Positions 62,830-64,000 of a DNA stretch of 64,000 nucleotides are shown here, piece by piece. The stretch is from Arenibacter sp. F20364 (lineage in GTDB: Bacteria > Bacteroidota > Bacteroidia > Flavobacteriales > Flavobacteriaceae). Numbering within the stretch: the stretch's first letter is position 1; every line of letters begins with the position of its first letter. The stretch is taken from NCBI RefSeq assembly GCF_023015905.1, contig NZ_JALKBD010000011.1, positions 1-64,000 on the forward strand, written 5' to 3'. The notes below the pieces were generated by a model. That model worked only from the letters and a program-made list of their open reading frames with translations, searched no databases and had not been told where the DNA came from. The translations under genes were made by a program, and so were the position numbers.

Positions 62830-64000
62830 ATGGACAATTTATATTTATTAATGATTATTGCCCTTGCCTTCCTGGCAATAGCAGATTTAGTAGTCGGGGT
62901 TAGTAATGACGCGGTGAACTTTTTAAATTCGGCAATTGGTTCCAAAGCCATTTCGTTTAGGACTATTATGATCGTGGCCAGTTTGGGTATCGCAGTAGGC
63001 GCAATTTTTTCAAGTGGCATGATGGAGGTGGCCAGAAAGGGAATCTTTAATCCCGGCGAGTTCATGTTCAGTGAGATCATGATTATTTTTATGGCCGTAA
63101 TGATAACGGATATCCTTCTATTGGATTTTTTCAATACCGTTGGGATGCCGACCTCAACTACGGTATCCATAGTTTTTGAGCTATTGGGAGCCTCAGTTGC
63201 CATGTCCTTCATTAAAATTGTATCAGGTGGGGGCGATTATATTGAAATATATAATTATATAAATACCTCAAAGGCTACTGAAATAATTTTGGGGATACTG
63301 CTATCGGTGGTTATTGCATTTTCCATTGGGGCCTTGGTACAATATCTGTCGCGCATTCTACTTTCATTCGACTTTAGAAAAAAAGCTAAGATTATAGGGG
63401 CCGTATTCGGAGGTTTTGCATTGACCGCGATCACCTATTTTATTTTAATAAAAGGTTTAAAAGGAGCCACCTTTGTCAGTGATGCCGCATTGGACATAAT
63501 TCAAAACAACACTGGAACCATTGTAATAGGAAGTCTTGTTCTTTGGACCCTTGTATCATATATTATTTCGGCCATTCTTAAATATGATGTTTATAAGCTC
63601 ATCATCATTGTAGGTACCTTTGCACTGGCATTGGCTTTTGCAGGGAACGACCTTGTTAATTTTATTGGAGTTCCCATTGCAGCTTGGCAATCCTTTGAAG
63701 CTTGGCAGGCTTCCGGAATTCCTCCTACCGAATTTAACATGTCCGTGCTTGCCGAAAAAGTTGCCACACCTACCGCATTGTTGTTCGTATCGGGAATGAT
63801 TATGGTGCTTACCCTGTGGTTTTCCAAAAAAGCCCGCTATGTAACCCAAACAGAGATAAATCTTTCCAGGGAAGGGGAATCAAAGGAACGCTTTCAGCCC
63901 AATTTTCTGTCCAGGGGCATCGTGAGATCGGCTGTACTTTTGAATACGGTAGCTACATCACTTATACCAAAATCATTGCAAGAAAAAATTGATGACAATT
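62830..64000 (+). CDS. PiT-family inorganic phosphate transporter (3' end outside window)
   Basis: An open frame from ATG at 62830 runs past the window end, giving 390 residues so far. The N-terminus carries the PiT signature GVSNDAVNFLNSAIGSKA (about residues 23-40), and a second copy of the repeat begins AGNDLVNFIGVPIAAWQ near residue 274. At least eight membrane helices are visible. PiT proteins take up phosphate with a cation. Bacteroidetes members are often about 750 residues, with a C-terminal PhoU-like part that would lie beyond the window. The upstream porin and the shared repeats support phosphate uptake. Confidence 0.9.
   Translation, partial: MDNLYLLMIIALAFLAIADLVVGVSNDAVNFLNSAIGSKAISFRTIMIVASLGIAVGAIFSSGMMEVARKGIFNPGEFMFSEIMIIFMAVMITDILLLDFFNTVGMPTSTTVSIVFELLGASVAMSFIKIVSGGGDYIEIYNYINTSKATEIILGILLSVVIAFSIGALVQYLSRILLSFDFRKKAKIIGAVFGGFALTAITYFILIKGLKGATFVSDAALDIIQNNTGTIVIGSLVLWTLVSYIISAILKYDVYKLIIIVGTFALALAFAGNDLVNFIGVPIAAWQSFEAWQASGIPPTEFNMSVLAEKVATPTALLFVSGMIMVLTLWFSKKARYVTQTEINLSREGESKERFQPNFLSRGIVRSAVLLNTVATSLIPKSLQEKIDDN

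Overview
The window looks like the chromosome of a marine Flavobacteriaceae bacterium (Arenibacter/Maribacter/Zobellia type). This rests on the AT-rich coding style, a SusC/SusD pair, TonB receptors with carboxypeptidase-regulatory-like domains, DUF3078 and DUF2141 proteins, a CrtY-type lycopene cyclase, BfmA-type mobilization genes and promoters of the Bacteroidetes TTTG-N19-TAnnTTTG form. Species assignment is inference.

Region 1 (1-16.9 kb) is a defence island. A lone HEPN gene on the plus strand and a small zinc-ribbon gene are followed by twelve genes, all on the minus strand, that run almost without gaps from 16874 down to 977. In transcription order these are type I R-M hsdR, a RhuM-Fic protein, hsdM, hsdS, three unknown small or medium proteins, an AbiV-like HEPN protein, a PtuA-like ATPase, a PtuB-like HNH nuclease, mcrB and mcrC. 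Many junctions overlap by 4 or 8 bp. The block AbiV-PtuA-PtuB, with two small proteins in front and McrBC behind, is the best candidate for an undescribed composite system.

Region 2 (16.9-21.3 kb) is the backbone of an integrative mobilizable element: an excisionase-like HTH protein, a primase-helicase ATPase, a small protein, a TOPRIM primase and BfmA. It carries iteron-like repeats, inverted repeats that could be oriT, and no integrase or relaxase. It abuts the 3' end of tRNA-Asn(GTT). A 15/16 copy of the tRNA T-arm lies at 632-647, so the whole of regions 1-2 may be one island inserted at that tRNA.

Region 3 (21.3-64 kb) is ordinary chromosome. It holds rseP, a SCO protein and feoAB with a Cys-rich partner. 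A metal-uptake cluster follows: a DtxR-type regulator with a ZIP transporter, divergent from a TonB receptor with a thioredoxin, sharing a palindromic operator candidate. Next are lycopene cyclase, a large HEAT/cytochrome c lipoprotein, a polyprenyl synthase and a TetR-TolC-HlyD-RND efflux operon. The rest comprises an isolated SusCD pair, aspS, a ClC channel with CBS domains, a cold-shock protein, tadA, dxs, a DUF3078 protein, dgt, and a phosphate porin followed by a PiT transporter cut by the window end. dxs, the polyprenyl synthase and the cyclase together fit carotenoid synthesis, though they are in separate units.
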